From assembly GCA_018896835.1 (NCBI GenBank), contig JAHILS010000045.1, forward strand, positions 1 through 15,941: DNA of 15,941 bases. Reading direction: 5' to 3'. This stretch comes from Patescibacteria group bacterium. Lineage in GTDB: Bacteria; Patescibacteriota; Patescibacteriia; UBA9934. Shown here in pieces: positions 14,398 through 15,941 of the stretch. Positions within the stretch are counted from its first letter, which is position 1. Every line of letters starts with the position of its first letter. A model generated the notes under the pieces. That model was not told the origin of the DNA. It searched no databases and was given only the letters and a program-made list of their open reading frames with translations. The position numbers and the translations under genes are program-made.

Positions 14398-15738
14398 TCA
14401 AATCATAAATTGCTGTAGAAAACTTACAAGTTCATCACGATGAATAGAAAGTTCATCTTTACTTGACGCTTCAATAGTTAACCTTATTAACGGTTCAGTA
14501 TTTGATGAACGCACAATGAACCACCATGAACTAAACTCAAACTTTAATCCATCAATTTTATCAACGTTCTTCGCCGAACCTGCAAACTCATTTTCAAAGG
14601 CGTCTAAAACAACTTGTTTGTCTCTAACCTCAAAATTCATTTCACCACTATTCTCATAAACCTCAAAATCTTGGAATAACTTACTAAACGGCTGTCCTGA
14701 TTCTTTTAAAATACTAACGACTTTTAATAGGACAAAGTCTATTGACTCAAGACCATTACATTCTTGGAAAAAGAAATGTGACGAGAGTTCTCCGCCAACC
14801 ACCGCTGAATATTCGTGCATTTTCTGAATCATGAAGGTTCTACCAATCCGGCACGGAATAATCTTTCCACCAAATTTTTCAATTATGTGGGTCGTTGTCC
14901 AGCTATGGTTTGGTTGAACAACGATTGACTCGCCAGACTTCCTTTGCAAAGCATCTTTTGCAAATAAAGCAAGCATGATGTCACCACGTATCACCAAACC
15001 TTTTTCATCAATAAAACCAATCCTATCTCCATCGCCATCAATTGCTATTCCAAAATCAGCATTTTCTTTTATTACTGTTTGTTGTAAATCAACAAGGGTC
15101 TCGACTTTCGCTGGATTTGCCTCGTGATTTGGAAAACTTGCATCTGGCTGTGCGAACAACTCAACGACCTCTGCTCCTATTTTTTGTAAAAGTGGTGCAA
15201 TGGTAACTGACCCCATTCCATTTCCATAATCAACAACAATCTTCACACCCTCTGCATCCAAAACTCCGCCCTGTCTTAAACGTTCAGATAAATACTGTTT
15301 TATAATATTAACTTCTTCAAACTTACCCTCTAGATAACTTCCTTCTGTACTTTCTGAAAGACGCGAATAAATTTCTTCTCCTGAAATTGGTACGCCTTTA
15401 TGATCAGCCATCTTAATCCCATTATATTGAGAAGGATTATGAGATGCGGTAATCATCACCCCGCCATCAACATCGTCCATTTCACAAACAGCATAATTAA
15501 AAAGTGATGTTGTACACATCCCAAGTCCACGAACATCACATCCTTTTGCGCGCGCTCCTGCAATCACCGCTTCATACAATGCCGGACTTGAACTTCGCAT
15601 ATCACGTCCAACAACAATCCGCTTAGCCTTTAAACTATCAACAACAGCGACGCCAACGAGTTTTGCGATTTCTGGACTGACCTCATCAACTAGCCCACGG
15701 ATGTCGTATGCCTTAAATATTGATCGTGGAATTTCCAT
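14398..15738 (-). CDS. Phosphomannomutase/phosphoglucomutase
   Basis: This alpha-D-phosphohexomutase interconverts hexose 1- and 6-phosphates, supplying sugar nucleotides for surface polymers. At 446 residues it has all four domains: KAYDIRG (9-15), the phosphoserine loop TASHNP (97-102, Ser99), the Mg-binding DGDGDR (234-239), the sugar-binding GGELSSH (315-321, usually GGExSGH) and the C-terminal phosphate-binding RSSNTEPLIR (410-419). Substrate preference cannot be fixed from sequence; manB/algC-type and pgm-type members share these motifs. The unusual second Ser in the GGE loop is worth noting but keeps Glu317 and His321. It stands alone: divergent from lemA, and separated from the protease gene by a 58-nt gap with its own promoter. 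Confidence 0.93.
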   Translation of the reverse strand: MEIPRSIFKAYDIRGLVDEVSPEIAKLVGVAVVDSLKAKRIVVGRDMRSSSPALYEAVIAGARAKGCDVRGLGMCTTSLFNYAVCEMDDVDGGVMITASHNPSQYNGIKMADHKGVPISGEEIYSRLSESTEGSYLEGKFEEVNIIKQYLSERLRQGGVLDAEGVKIVVDYGNGMGSVTIAPLLQKIGAEVVELFAQPDASFPNHEANPAKVETLVDLQQTVIKENADFGIAIDGDGDRIGFIDEKGLVIRGDIMLALFAKDALQRKSGESIVVQPNHSWTTTHIIEKFGGKIIPCRIGRTFMIQKMHEYSAVVGGELSSHFFFQECNGLESIDFVLLKVVSILKESGQPFSKLFQDFEVYENSGEMNFEVRDKQVVLDAFENEFAGSAKNVDKIDGLKFEFSSWWFIVRSSNTEPLIRLTIEASSKDELSIHRDELVSFLQQFMI

Positions 15739-15816
15739 AGTTATTGATTTTTTAAGTAAAAATGATAGTATAAGTATGTACTAATATTACTTTTTTTCAT
15801 CCTAATAATCAAACTT
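15739..15816. promoter_or_regulatory. Divergent promoter region between the mutase gene and lemA
   Basis: This 78-bp A+T-rich gap must hold both promoters. On the minus strand TATACT lies 28 nt before the mutase ATG. On the plus strand TTGATT (15744-15749) with TAGTAT (15766-15771) at 16-nt spacing, or TATAAG (15769-15774) at 19, could serve lemA. The candidate -10 elements of the two genes overlap, so mutual interference is possible. No strong -35 is visible for the mutase. Confidence 0.35.
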
Positions 15817-15941
15817 ATGTACTTAGTTTATATAGTCTTAGCAGTATTGGCTGTGATTATCATCTGGTTAATCATGGTCTTTAATGGCCTAATTCGCTTG
15901 CGAAATCGCACTGATGAAGCTTGGTCAGATATCGAAGTTCA
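15817..15941 (+). CDS. lemA: LemA family protein, N-terminal part, cut by the window edge
   Basis: This is the only plus-strand gene. From ATG 15817 the visible 41 codons give one membrane helix (about residues 3-23, LVYIVLAVLAVIIIWLIMVF), then NGLIRLRNRTDEAWSDIEVQ, which closely matches the conserved start of LemA proteins (N-x-LV-x-LRNR-V-x-EAWSDI-x-VQ). LemA proteins are single-helix membrane proteins with a long helical domain; their role is not settled. They are frequent in Candidate Phyla Radiation genomes and often pair with a membrane metallopeptidase, which would lie beyond the edge. There is no Shine-Dalgarno sequence before the ATG. Confidence 0.85.
   Translation, partial: MYLVYIVLAVLAVIIIWLIMVFNGLIRLRNRTDEAWSDIEV

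Overview
The window is about 16 kb of an A+T-rich bacterial genome. It is packed almost wholly on the minus strand, with short intergenic gaps and no RNA gene, transposon, phage module or CRISPR array that I can see. No gene-free stretch exceeds 300 bases. Several things suggest a member of the Candidate Phyla Radiation (Patescibacteria): a one-helix membrane protein with a baseplate-J-like domain, a LemA family gene, a CxxCxxCC small protein, many lineage-restricted small proteins, and starts that almost all lack a Shine-Dalgarno sequence. This placement is an inference from gene content. The standard stop codons are used, and UGA ends genes here.

Layout, reading the minus strand from high to low coordinates. 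A phosphomannomutase/phosphoglucomutase gene (15738-14398) is divergent from a lemA gene that leaves the right edge on the plus strand. A well-formed promoter then starts an apparent operon: M50 site-2-type protease, pheS, pheT, a one-helix coiled-coil membrane protein and a 124-residue unknown protein, closed by a hairpin terminator at 9084-9110. A second apparent operon follows: dnaE, a CxxCxxCC protein, ddl, the baseplate-J-like membrane protein and a 126-residue unknown protein, closed by a terminator at 2507-2527. These two blocks hold housekeeping functions: replication, phenylalanyl-tRNA charging, the peptidoglycan D-Ala-D-Ala precursor, sugar-phosphate metabolism and membrane proteolysis.

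The left 2.5 kb differs. It holds only unrecognised genes in two transcription units. Each unit begins, just after a terminator hairpin, with the same 57-bp sequence. That sequence carries a perfect DnaA box (TTATCCACA), a 10-base homopolymer tract and a TATAAG -10-like element. Unit one is a 416-residue protein, a 31-residue ATGA-overlapping microORF and an 80-residue protein. Unit two is a protein of about 182 residues and a further gene cut by the left edge. The shared promoter-like module upstream of unrelated unknown genes is the most interesting signal in the window.

Two other themes recur. First, no gene start has a convincing Shine-Dalgarno sequence. Starts are preceded by A/T-only leaders, or by a -10-like hexamer ending 9 nt before the ATG, which suggests leaderless messages at the heads of the operons. 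Second, the PHP domain of the replicative polymerase has lost most of its metal ligands by eye alignment, so proofreading probably relies on a separate exonuclease.
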